From: CAVQBP01 sp963782475 | GTDB lineage: Bacteria > Bacteroidota > Ignavibacteria > Ignavibacteriales > Ignavibacteriaceae | Assembly (NCBI GenBank): GCA_963782475.1 | Contig: CAWAJW010000015.1 | Location: 186,001-250,000 of the forward strand | Length of the DNA stretch: 64,000 nt | Reading direction: 5' to 3' | Shown here: piece after piece, positions 10,455-18,403 of the stretch | How the letters are laid out: each line of letters begins with the position of its first letter | How positions within the stretch are numbered: position 1 is the first letter of the stretch | Program-made: the position numbers and the translations under genes | The notes under the pieces: generated by a model | What the model was told of the DNA's origin: nothing | Database searches by the model: none | Seen by the model: only the letters and a program-made list of their open reading frames with translations

Positions 10455-11318
10455 TCAATTAAGAAAATCCTCTATGAATTCCCAGACTAACTCAGGTTGT
10501 TCTTCAACCATGAAATGCCCACTATCAGGGACTATTTTTGCCGTTACATCTAGTAAGCCGGCATCAGCAAATCCAGAGGCATATTGTTCTATTTTACCGA
10601 AGCTCCGATCACCTCTCATATACAATAAAGGTGTTGAAATTGCTTTATGTTGTTCAATTAATTTCTTGTTGTACTTGACATCCTCTGAAAAGCCGCGATA
10701 CCAATTAAATCCGGTAGTCAATGATTCTGGACTAGAATAAGCACGAATATAATTTTCTTTAGTGTGCGATGATATTTTTTCAGGATGAGCCGCAATTGCA
10801 TTATAGAAAAATTCGAAGTAATCTTTTTGTTTTCCATTAACCAAGGTTTCTGGAAGCTTTGGAATTGAGTGAAATGCAAAATGCCAGATATATGGATTTC
10901 GAAGTACTTCCTCCCAAGGGTTAAGCCCCGGAATTACAACATCCATTATTACTGCAGCTTTAAGGTCTTTAGGATATTCATGAAGATAAGAGAATGCTAT
11001 CTGACCGCCTACATCATGTCCAACAATGGTTAAATTCTTCAATTTTAATTTTTCGACAATCTTATGTATAACTTTTGCAATTTCTATTTTTAAGAAAGGT
11101 GCATTAGGATATACAGATTCTCCAATTCCCGGCAGATCAATTGCTACCGCAAAATATTTTGTACAAGCCAGCTCAATAACTCTTTCATAAGCTTTCCAGT
11201 TTTCAGGCCATCCATGTAAAAATAATAATGGAGAACTGTTTGGAGAGCCATCCTGAGCAATATGAATTTTCCCATTATTTATTTCAATTATGCTATGTTC
11301 TATCATAATAGCCTCCAT
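10455..11318 (-). CDS. Alpha/beta hydrolase, epoxide hydrolase/haloalkane dehalogenase type
   Basis: The 287-residue protein has the alpha/beta-hydrolase order HGWPE (oxyanion strand), then the nucleophile elbow GHDVGG with an aspartate nucleophile. These are followed by a cap region, an acid in YMRGDRSFG and the catalytic His in DSGHFMVEEQPE. An Asp nucleophile followed by VGG is characteristic of epoxide hydrolases, dehalogenases and fluoroacetate dehalogenases; the substrate is unknown. There is no signal peptide, so it is cytoplasmic. It is the last of three minus-strand hydrolase genes separated by gaps of about 260-280 bases. It starts with ATG at 11318; an ATG five codons in is also possible. 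Confidence 0.85.
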   Translation of the reverse strand: MEAIMIEHSIIEINNGKIHIAQDGSPNSSPLLFLHGWPENWKAYERVIELACTKYFAVAIDLPGIGESVYPNAPFLKIEIAKVIHKIVEKLKLKNLTIVGHDVGGQIAFSYLHEYPKDLKAAVIMDVVIPGLNPWEEVLRNPYIWHFAFHSIPKLPETLVNGKQKDYFEFFYNAIAAHPEKISSHTKENYIRAYSSPESLTTGFNWYRGFSEDVKYNKKLIEQHKAISTPLLYMRGDRSFGKIEQYASGFADAGLLDVTAKIVPDSGHFMVEEQPELVWEFIEDFLN

Positions 11319-11364
11319 TTATTCAATTACTTAATAAGTGCGATATTTATTGTAGTTCTTCACA

Positions 11365-11414
11365 CCTAAGGCGTTGCTGTTAAACCGCAGCCCAGAGCAA
11401 CAATGCCGGTTAGA
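11365..11414. repeat. Hairpin in the gap between hydrolase genes
   Basis: An imperfect inverted repeat pairs CCTAAGGC-GTTGCT on the left with AGCAAC-aat-GCCGGTTAG on the right around a 17-base spacer. Outer and inner pairings are separated by a bulge, as in integron attC sites. However, the left core is AAG instead of AAC, so this is only a weak attC candidate. Confidence 0.25.
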
Positions 11415-11581
11415 AAGAGAATGCGAAGATTAAGCAGAGGTGCGTAATTTAATTCGTACACACCGGCGGCAAGTTTGATTAAATAAGAAAACCTTAAACA
11501 AAAATGCCTAAACTGAACGATTACTTTAAAAATTTATATAATGCCGAATGCGAATATGCTGTCGATTCTCTCTATTTATTA

Positions 11582-12334
11582 TTAGAAACTTAATCTCTCC
11601 ATAAAACCTGTACGAAGGGCTAATTCCCATTCTAAACGATTATTCTTTTTTGCTTGTTGAACTGCTTTTTCGTAATCATAAGGAACTGTTATTAAGTCAA
11701 CAAGCCATTTTTTGTCTATGCATTCAATCATTGCATATTTTGCATCCGGTGAGCCAGTTTCCTTTACATGTGGTTCGGGCATGTTATCTGTAAAGGAAGG
11801 TAATCCGATGCTTCCTGGATTTATGATTAAAATATTTTCTTGCACTCTTACAACTCTGGGAATATGTGAATGTCCGCATAGAATTATACTTGATCTTGTA
11901 CCATTAAGTTTTCCCATAATCTCTGCCTGACTTGATAATCTAGCCCTGCCATTTTCAATTGTTTCCAAAAGACAAATTAAATCACTATGCGGGGTTCCAT
12001 GACATACGAAAATATCATCCTCAAATAATTCTGTTGGTGGTAAAGACTTTAGCCAATCTTTTTCAATATCGTTCAGTTGTTGAAATGCATATTTGTCGGA
12101 TAATCCAAGATTATCAGGTTCCGAACAAACTATTTCACGATCACAATTTCCTGAAATTTGAGTCCAATTTTGTCCCATCAAATATTGAATTGTTTCATGA
12201 GGCCAAAGAGGTCCGGATGCATTATCGCCAAGATTAATAATTATATCAGCACCTCTTCTTTTTATGTCATGCACAGCAGCTTCAAGAGCTACTAAATTGC
12301 CGTGAATATCCGATATGACTGCTATCTTATTCAT
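11582..12334 (-). CDS. Calcineurin-like metallophosphoesterase (YfcE-type)
   Basis: All metal-binding motifs of the family are visible in order: DIHGN near residue 9, GDNASG, GNCDRE, CHGTPHS, GHSHIP and NPGSIG. At 250 residues it fits the YfcE/MJ0936-like group of cytoplasmic phosphodiesterases with a bimetal centre. The natural substrate is unknown. It stands alone, with large gaps on both sides. A C-terminal extension of about 50 residues after the last motif, ending in a basic EWELALRTGFMERL helix, is not part of the minimal fold. Confidence 0.88.
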   Translation of the reverse strand: MNKIAVISDIHGNLVALEAAVHDIKRRGADIIINLGDNASGPLWPHETIQYLMGQNWTQISGNCDREIVCSEPDNLGLSDKYAFQQLNDIEKDWLKSLPPTELFEDDIFVCHGTPHSDLICLLETIENGRARLSSQAEIMGKLNGTRSSIILCGHSHIPRVVRVQENILIINPGSIGLPSFTDNMPEPHVKETGSPDAKYAMIECIDKKWLVDLITVPYDYEKAVQQAKKNNRLEWELALRTGFMERLSF

Positions 12335-12520
12335 AACTATTTTTTATAATGATTAGAATATTAGTAATTTCTTGGGGATTAAAATAAAAAAATATTCTTA
12401 CTTTATTTGAATTGATTTAGCAAATAACGACCGCATTTTTCGTTTACAATAAGTACACTTTGCAGGAAACAAATTAGATCGCTTCAACTGAACAAGAAAC
12501 TTTAAGCGGATCACCTAATT

Positions 12521-12574
12521 TATAACTCTCAAAAATGCCGAGTGAGTAAAAGCGGCTTGAAATGCTTTGTTATA
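12521..12574 (-). other. attC-like recombination site candidate
   Basis: Reading with the genes (minus strand), a 54-base palindromic site follows the stop of the esterase gene by about 45 bases. Outer arms GTTATA/TATAAC are perfect. Inner arms CAAGCCG and CGGC-attt-TTG pair with extrahelical bases, and the core triplets AAC and GTT are present. This is the architecture of integron attC sites, although the outer heptamers do not match the RYYYAAC/GTTRRRY consensus at every position. No integron integrase is in the window. Confidence 0.4.
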
Positions 12575-12618
12575 TCTGTTTTCAGAAATTTCCAATTTTG
12601 TTTTTAATATTTACGAAT

Positions 12619-13563
12619 TCATTTCAAATATGTATCTAGAAATTGAATAATTTTTTCTACTGCATTTGGATTATTATTAATTAGTTCAGAGCTATGTCCA
12701 TTTTCTACAATGAATAATTCTGAATCGATGTTTTTTTCTTTAAGAAAAGATTCCAAACTCTCTGCTTGAGACAAATCAACCAGGCGGTCATTCTTAGCAT
12801 GTACTAATAATGCAGGAGGGTATCCGGATTTAATATTTTTAGTAAGTGTATAGTTTTTTAAACGGGATGAATCTTGTGAGACATCGAACCCAAAAATTTC
12901 ATATAATGCTAATCTATTTCTTGCTAAAAACCTCCACAATTCCATTCTTGTTGAATAATCACCATATGATACTATTGAATCTTTTACAATATCATAAGGA
13001 CCAGGTTCTTTTAAAATGGATTCATCACCTTTCTGAATATTTTCAGTAGAAAATCCAGTTGGTGAAGATATTGCGATGACGGCTTTTGGAGGGGGGCTAA
13101 CATTATATCCAGTGGATAATGCAAGGTAACCAGCAGCTGAACCTCCAGCTACCGCAATTTTATTCGTATCAATATTAAATTTTTTAGCTCCTTCTGTTCT
13201 CAACCAAATAACTACATCTCTTACATCATTTAAAATTTCGGCTAATTTTGTTTCTGGAGCTAAGCGATAGTCAGCAGATACTACAGCATAATCATGTATC
13301 AGTAGTTTATCTCTTAAAACATCTTCTAAACCGCCGTCTCGATTTCCAAAGATAAATCCCCCGCCATGAAAATAGACGACGACCGGAAACGTATGATTCA
13401 TGTTTGGTAAAAATATATTTGCTTTAATTTCATGTCCGTTTACAACTTTATAAACAAACACATATTTTTCATATGATTGCTGCTGAGTGAAACTCTCATT
13501 GCAGGATATAATAATAAAAAATAATATAATTATATACTTTATAGATTTTACCTGTAAGCACAC
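12619..13563 (-). CDS. Lipoprotein alpha/beta hydrolase, HSL-like esterase
   Basis: The protein carries the hormone-sensitive-lipase-like signature HGGGFIFG (oxyanion hole), nucleophile motif GGSAAG, acid in HAKNDRLV and catalytic His in ENGHSSEL. A lipoprotein signal precedes it (hydrophobic stretch then ISC), so it is probably anchored in the envelope and hydrolyses small acyl esters. The frame stays open to a TTG at 13605. I place the start at GTG 13563 because AAAGGAGGAAAT lies directly before it; this gives about 314 residues. Upstream is a RhuM remnant. It is the first of three similarly oriented hydrolase genes. Confidence 0.83.
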   Translation of the reverse strand: MCLQVKSIKYIIILFFIIISCNESFTQQQSYEKYVFVYKVVNGHEIKANIFLPNMNHTFPVVVYFHGGGFIFGNRDGGLEDVLRDKLLIHDYAVVSADYRLAPETKLAEILNDVRDVVIWLRTEGAKKFNIDTNKIAVAGGSAAGYLALSTGYNVSPPPKAVIAISSPTGFSTENIQKGDESILKEPGPYDIVKDSIVSYGDYSTRMELWRFLARNRLALYEIFGFDVSQDSSRLKNYTLTKNIKSGYPPALLVHAKNDRLVDLSQAESLESFLKEKNIDSELFIVENGHSSELINNNPNAVEKIIQFLDTYLK

Positions 13564-13601
13564 ATTTCCTCCTTTTTTATCTGTTGTGGAATTTTTGTTC
13601 T

Positions 13602-13769
13602 TCAATCTAAGTATATGAACCTATTAAACCCCGATTTTTTATTCCACAAGTTAAACAAGCCAGACATTTGTTTCTGGGTTAGCCAAACTGTATCATCCCG
13701 AAGACTTACCTCAAGCTCGGTTTCCCCTTCGGTAGATTTATAAATTACAATTTCGCCTTTTGAATCCAC
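13602..13769 (-). pseudogene. RhuM/Fic-N-type protein, N-terminal fragment
   Basis: From a GTG at 13769 the minus strand encodes a short product whose first 38 residues match the start of RhuM-like virulence proteins: KGEIVIYKSTEG, then DDTVWLTQKQMSGLF. Full members are about 300 residues or longer. Here the similarity ends at about residue 38 and the frame stops at 13602. The truncation point lies immediately upstream of the esterase gene, so the esterase, or its cassette, may have replaced the rest. Confidence 0.65.
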
Positions 13770-13846
13770 TTAATTAGACTGATATAAATATTATGAAACA
13801 GTACAAAAATAGAAACAAAAGATAAAACATACTGCTATTATAAATT

Positions 13847-13886
13847 TATGTTCATTATTCCTTTATGCTCACAAATAATGAACATA
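13847..13886. promoter_or_regulatory. 13-bp inverted repeat upstream of the RhuM remnant
   Basis: TATGTTCATTATT (13847-13859) is perfectly repeated in inverse orientation as AATAATGAACATA (13874-13886) around a 14-base spacer. It lies about 80-115 bases upstream of the RhuM fragment on the minus strand. It could be an operator of the original rhuM gene or a transcribed hairpin; there is no T run that would make it a terminator. Confidence 0.5.
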
Positions 13887-13915
13887 CGATTTACAATTTT
13901 GTAGTTGTTGTTATT

Positions 13916-14024
13916 CATCCTCTACGAGGATGTTTGGTTTGGGGGGTAAACTTTTACTACAATAATTAAACTTCTACGAAGTTTATTCTCCCTGACCTCG
14001 TAGAGGTCAAATCATTGTAGTAAA
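13916..14024. repeat. Cluster of nested hairpins with shared TAC loops
   Basis: Three hairpins carry different stems around three-base loops. The stems are CATCCTC/GAGGATG at 13916-13932 (loop TAC), TAAACTTC/GAAGTTTA at 13967-13985 (loop TAC), and TGACCTC/GAGGTCA at 13993-14009 (loop GTA). The last two are enclosed by an 11-bp perfect inverted repeat, TTTACTACAAT at 13953 and ATTGTAGTAAA at 14014, giving a three-way-junction fold. The unpaired linkers are short. The function is unknown. The rest of the 13.6-14.3 kb gap shows no gene on the plus strand. Confidence 0.6.
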
Positions 14025-14337
14025 TTGATTTACATCTGGATAAACTAAGATGAACTGATAAGGAAATGTCCCGAGTTGATGCAAGTAATTATTTTCTAGA
14101 AAATAGAAACAGATGACGCTGAAGTAAGCAGATTTACACTGATTTTTAAATTAGATATTAATTTTTTAGGCAGTCCCAATCCGGCTGACAATAATAGGAT
14201 TAACTGATCCTCTTGTTTATTTTAAACGGGTTGAATATTTTTCACAGCGGATTTGTTATACATCGATTTTTATTGCAGGGATATATTTTTTAATTAATCC
14301 AGCTCCATTAAGAATACAATTAACTGAACCAAACCTC

Positions 14338-15489
14338 ATGAAAACTTTATTAATATTGATTTTATTCGCGATGACCTCCTGTTCATTATTTAGTCCAAAA
14401 GAACTCGCGAAGCTGCCGGCGTTGAACAATCCCGATTTGCTTGATTCAGCCCAGGCGCAGGCAGTCTACGATCATGCTCAGTATTTTCCTAATGGGACCC
14501 AGCTTTCTATATGTATTATCAAAGGAGATTCGGAAAAATATGTAGGAATTGAGCGCCGCAGCGATTCGCTGGTATATATCGAAAACAGCGACAGCGTTTT
14601 TGAAATAGGTTCAGTAACAAAGACTTTTACTGGCACAATGCTGGCAAAACTCGTATATGACGGAGCGGTTAATAAAGATGATCCTGTAAAAAATTATCTC
14701 CCTGTCGTTTTGAATCAGTCCTCGCTCAATGGAAAAGAAATGACGCTTGTGCAGCTTGCAGATCATACGTCGGGCCTCCCATTTGAGCCTACTAATGTGC
14801 GAAACGATGATAAACATCCGTTTGACCAGTATGCACCTTATAAAAATTATAGTGTGGAACGATTATATGATTACCTGTCGCACCAACTGGTTCTTCAATC
14901 AACCCCTGGTGAAAAGCGGATATACTCAAATCTTGGAGCTGGTCTGCTGGGTCACATACTGACTTTAATTACAAAGAAATCATACGAAGAGTTTATGTTT
15001 GAGACAATTTGCAGACCATTGGGAATGTCTAATACATTCGTTAAACTAACATCAGAACGCGAAATGCGGATGGTGCATGGAAGATATCCAAACGGCGATT
15101 TGCTTGCTTTTGGCGACGGCGATTGCGATGCGCTTACCGGCTGCGGAGCGATAAAATCCTCAGCCAAAGATCTTGTGAAATATCTTAGAGCAAACATGAC
15201 CGATACGACCTACTTCTACCTGGCCCAGAAACCTGTAAAGCAATTTGACGAGCATTTTGCGGGAGCGCTTGGCTGGGCGCCATACAGTGAAAGGGGCAAA
15301 GTTCATCAGGGGGCCTTTGGAGCTACACCCGGCTATACATGCGGTATAATTTTCGAGAGAAATACTCAAGTCGGCGTGGTTGTACTCACGAACGTTTCAG
15401 CATATCTTGCCGCAAAAGGGAACGATACTGAAGGATTATGCCGCGCACTTTATGATCCCCTGCCGTTTGCTGCTGAGAAAAAGAAGTGA
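14338..15489 (+). CDS. Class C beta-lactamase-like serine hydrolase, lipoprotein
   Basis: The 383-residue protein begins with a lipoprotein signal (LILFAMTSC). It then shows the serine-hydrolase triad of the beta-lactamase/transpeptidase-like family: SVTK (SxxK nucleophile and general base), YSN in RIYSNLGAG, and HQG in place of KTG. Members include AmpC lactamases, DD-peptidases and esterases, so the substrate cannot be named. Its codons are visibly richer in G and C than those of its neighbours, with many GCG, CGC and CCG codons. This suggests more recent acquisition. No operon partner is near; a 300-base gap without recognisable features follows (15490-15790). Confidence 0.85.
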   Translation: MKTLLILILFAMTSCSLFSPKELAKLPALNNPDLLDSAQAQAVYDHAQYFPNGTQLSICIIKGDSEKYVGIERRSDSLVYIENSDSVFEIGSVTKTFTGTMLAKLVYDGAVNKDDPVKNYLPVVLNQSSLNGKEMTLVQLADHTSGLPFEPTNVRNDDKHPFDQYAPYKNYSVERLYDYLSHQLVLQSTPGEKRIYSNLGAGLLGHILTLITKKSYEEFMFETICRPLGMSNTFVKLTSEREMRMVHGRYPNGDLLAFGDGDCDALTGCGAIKSSAKDLVKYLRANMTDTTYFYLAQKPVKQFDEHFAGALGWAPYSERGKVHQGAFGATPGYTCGIIFERNTQVGVVVLTNVSAYLAAKGNDTEGLCRALYDPLPFAAEKKK

Positions 15490-15790
15490 GTATGAACTTA
15501 TCAACATTCTTGATGTGGTAATTATCATGGGAGCAGGCAGCTGCGCTCTAAATAGCACCTTTCAATTCATCATCTTCCCAAAATGACTGGTATAATAATA
15601 TTAAAATAATTTATCAGGGCAGGTGAGCTGATGTCCTTGTTTATCTTAAATCTGAAAACATATCTGGCAGGATATAAATGGTTCAGCGAAAAACAAGATT
15701 CGAATAAGATAGAATTGGGATAAATAATATAAAGAAAAAATTCTGTTATTATGAGCTAATCGGAATTTGAAAGAATCAGCGGTATTCTGT

Positions 15791-16162
15791 TCAGTTAAAT
15801 ATAAAAAATTTATTTACCAGGTTTAACAGGTCATCAGCCCGGAATGGTTTTGCCAGGACTGCAGAAGAGGAGATTAATTTGGCAAAATCATTAACCTGTT
15901 CTATTAATGAAGCTGAAATAATTATGATAGGAGTGTTATCTATATTATTTATCTCCTTTATAGCTTCGATACCGCTCTTTTTACCTTTTAATCTGTAAGT
16001 TACTATAACCAGGTCAGGTTTATTTGCCTTATAATGTTTCACCAAATCTTCCCCGGTATTTACTATACCGGCAATAATGAAATTATTTGTTATTAGAATT
16101 TTTTTGATATCGAGAGCTATGATGGACTGATTCACTGCAATTAAAATAGACCTTTTTTTCAT
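15791..16162 (-). CDS. CheY-like receiver lacking phosphorylation residues
   Basis: The roughly 123-residue single-domain protein has the receiver fold pattern: ILIAVNQSIIALDIKKIL (strand 1, helix 1), KPDLVIVTYRL (strand 3), PIIIISAS (strand 4) and AVLAKPF (strand 5). The acidic pair after strand 1 is replaced by Asn-Gln, and the phospho-acceptor Asp at the end of strand 3 is replaced (VTYRL where family members have MDIRL). The conserved Ser and Lys remain. It therefore cannot be phosphorylated in the usual way and would be a pseudo-receiver. ATG at 16162 is chosen over an in-frame ATG four codons upstream. It is divergent from the histidine kinase at 16496. Confidence 0.8.
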   Translation of the reverse strand: MKKRSILIAVNQSIIALDIKKILITNNFIIAGIVNTGEDLVKHYKANKPDLVIVTYRLKGKKSGIEAIKEINNIDNTPIIIISASLIEQVNDFAKLISSSAVLAKPFRADDLLNLVNKFFIFN

Positions 16163-16495
16163 AAAGCACCCCATACAATAATTAAAAAAAATCTACCTTT
16201 GCCGAAATTTTGATTCAAAAAGTAGTATTAAGAAATAATTTCTGCAATATCGCACATCACTTAAATTTGTGTCTGTTAACATTGTTAAAGTTAAATTATC
16301 TAATAGCTTTAATGTAATTATTTTTTATTTCTACGTTAGTAAATCGAAGTGTAATTTAATTAAATCATTCGGTTATAATTTCCCCTCAAGATTACACATT
16401 CCTGATGAAAGTTTTAATTAATCTTACAAAATAAAGCCCGGTTATTGTATTCAGACTTCCTGAACCGGGGCAAAAGAAGAATTATTCTATCTTTT

Positions 16496-17515
16496 ATGAT
16501 AAAAATATTACTTAAGTTTGAAGAATTACAGACGGTTTATAAGATACTGATCATTTCATTTCTGATCATTTTAATAGCTTTCCTTGACTACTTCATAGCA
16601 AATGAGATATCATTTTCCATATTCTATTTAATACCCATTTCTCTAGCGGCTTGGACATGCAGCGCCAATATCGGTATAATATTTTCAACAGCAGGCGCTG
16701 CTTTATGGATATTAGCAGATTTTTTGTCTAAAAATCCATATATATATTCAGGAACAATTTTATGGGATGGTTTTGTAAGATTTGGATTATTTTTGATAAT
16801 ATCTTTAATGCTGACTACTATTAAGAAACAGATTGAGCTGGAAGAAGAATTGATCCACTATATTGTACATGATTTAAAGTCACCGCTGGTTAATATATTA
16901 TCCGGTTTACGAATAATAAAAGAGGAGAGTGAGAATAATGAAGATATAAGTCAGGATGAAATAATCGATTTAAGCATCAACTCGGGAGAAAAGCTGCTTT
17001 TATATATTTCTTCAATTCTTGATCTGGGGCGGCTGGAGCATAGAAGAATGCCTATCAAAATTACGGAAATTAATTTAGATGAAATAGTTGAAGCGGCAAA
17101 GAAGCAGATAATGGGAAATTTAATAGAAAAAGATCTAACCGTAATGAAAATTATTAATTTCAAAAAAATTGAAAGCGATGAATATTTACTTTTACGGATA
17201 ATAATTAATTTGCTGAGCAATGCAGTCAAAGTAAGTCCAAAAGGTTCTGAAATAATAGTCAAGATTTTACAAATCCAGGAGAACGAGCTGGAATTCCATG
17301 TAATTGATCATGGTCCGGGAATCAAACAAGAGATGCAGGATCTGATTTTTAGAAAATATAATCAGGCTGACCTAATGAAAAAAAACAGAATCCAGGGAAG
17401 CGGTTTAGGATTAGCCTTCTGTAAAAAAGCCGTAGAAGTTTTGGGAGGCAAAATTAAAGCAGAAAATAATATAAATGGCGGTGCAGATGTAATCTTTACT
17501 TTGCCTAAACAATAA
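16496..17515 (+). CDS. Membrane sensor histidine kinase
   Basis: About four hydrophobic segments at the N-terminus include FLDYFIANEISFSIFYLIP, a module common in sensor proteins of this group. They are followed by a dimerisation/phospho-acceptor helix with HYIVHDLKSPL. The catalytic domain shows the N box (NLLSNAVKVSP), G1 (DHGPGI) and G2 (GSGLGLAFC). There is no large extracellular sensor, so the membrane part itself is probably the input. ATG at 16496 is preferred over the TTG at 16445. No cognate regulator with a DNA-binding domain is adjacent; the divergent neighbour is a receiver without its aspartate. Confidence 0.88.
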   Translation: MIKILLKFEELQTVYKILIISFLIILIAFLDYFIANEISFSIFYLIPISLAAWTCSANIGIIFSTAGAALWILADFLSKNPYIYSGTILWDGFVRFGLFLIISLMLTTIKKQIELEEELIHYIVHDLKSPLVNILSGLRIIKEESENNEDISQDEIIDLSINSGEKLLLYISSILDLGRLEHRRMPIKITEINLDEIVEAAKKQIMGNLIEKDLTVMKIINFKKIESDEYLLLRIIINLLSNAVKVSPKGSEIIVKILQIQENELEFHVIDHGPGIKQEMQDLIFRKYNQADLMKKNRIQGSGLGLAFCKKAVEVLGGKIKAENNINGGADVIFTLPKQ

Positions 17516-17662
17516 GTTGTTATATTAATATTCTCCATTGATTTCATAATTTTTTATAATATGATTTATTCTTTCAAAATGTAATTACTTTATCTGAATT
17601 TCAGCCTTCCATTCAGCTAATTCTGCAATTGTATTGATTTGTGCGCAATCTAGATGAAAGTT

Positions 17663-18232
17663 CTATTTTTTAATTCCCGCTATTCCATAATGATATGGCG
17701 GGAGTGAAACGATATCGCTTTCTATTTTGAATCCCGCCGATTCCATCCATTCAATGCACTGTTCCGGCTTTGGCCTAATATCCATTGAAGGGCCTCTTGG
17801 GGTTGTTGAAGAATAAATCCAATGAATAATACCGACCGTTCCACCCGGTTTTAATATTCTGAAAGCTTCTTTTAATAATTCGACCGGATTTTCAGTATGC
17901 AGTATATTGAACATAATTGCATAATCGATTGAATCCTCATTAAGCGAAGTCCCTTCTTTCATAAAATCATTTTGATGAATAATTATATTGTATAATTTTT
18001 CTTCATTAACCCTTTGAGATAATCTGGAAATCATCTCTTCATCAATGTCAAATGCATGAATTTTACCTTTTATAATTTTTGCTGCCGGAATAGTAAACGT
18101 TCCGTAGCCGGAACCGAATTCGGCGGCATCATTAATTTTATCATTTAAATGAAGCTTCGTAAAAATATTATGAACATTAAAAAAAGATTCCCAGTATTTT
18201 TCATCGGGCATTCCGCTTTCGCGAATTTTCAT
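17663..18232 (-). CDS. Class I SAM-dependent methyltransferase
   Basis: The 189-residue protein shows the Rossmann-type methyltransferase order: motif I EFGSGYGTFT, an acidic end of strand 2 (AFDIDEEM), DYAIMFNILHT (motif II/post-I) and RILKPGGTVGIIHW (motif III). It resembles the Methyltransf_11/25 group, which methylates small molecules. The substrate is not evident. It is monocistronic on the minus strand and converges with the histidine kinase gene. The C-terminal strands are short but complete. Confidence 0.85.
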   Translation of the reverse strand: MKIRESGMPDEKYWESFFNVHNIFTKLHLNDKINDAAEFGSGYGTFTIPAAKIIKGKIHAFDIDEEMISRLSQRVNEEKLYNIIIHQNDFMKEGTSLNEDSIDYAIMFNILHTENPVELLKEAFRILKPGGTVGIIHWIYSSTTPRGPSMDIRPKPEQCIEWMESAGFKIESDIVSLPPYHYGIAGIKK

Positions 18233-18403
18233 ATCTTTTATTTAGCCTTTCTGAAGTCCGGTGAAATAAAATTCAGCTATTTTTTACAATCACCAATAAG
18301 CCGGTAAATCAGGCTGATGATTTTTGTTAAACGAGTATTACAATTTGTAAATTAAGGGTGTCAAAAATAATTCATAAACAAACTTAAACTCCATTTATAA
18401 AAT

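Noticed and set aside
13563..13605. TTG start of the esterase at 13605
   Set aside because: AAAGGAGGAAAT directly before GTG 13563 is a much better start, and it gives a normal lipoprotein signal.
13916..14024. CRISPR repeats
   Set aside because: The hairpin stems differ in sequence and there are no equal spacers; it is a structured element instead.
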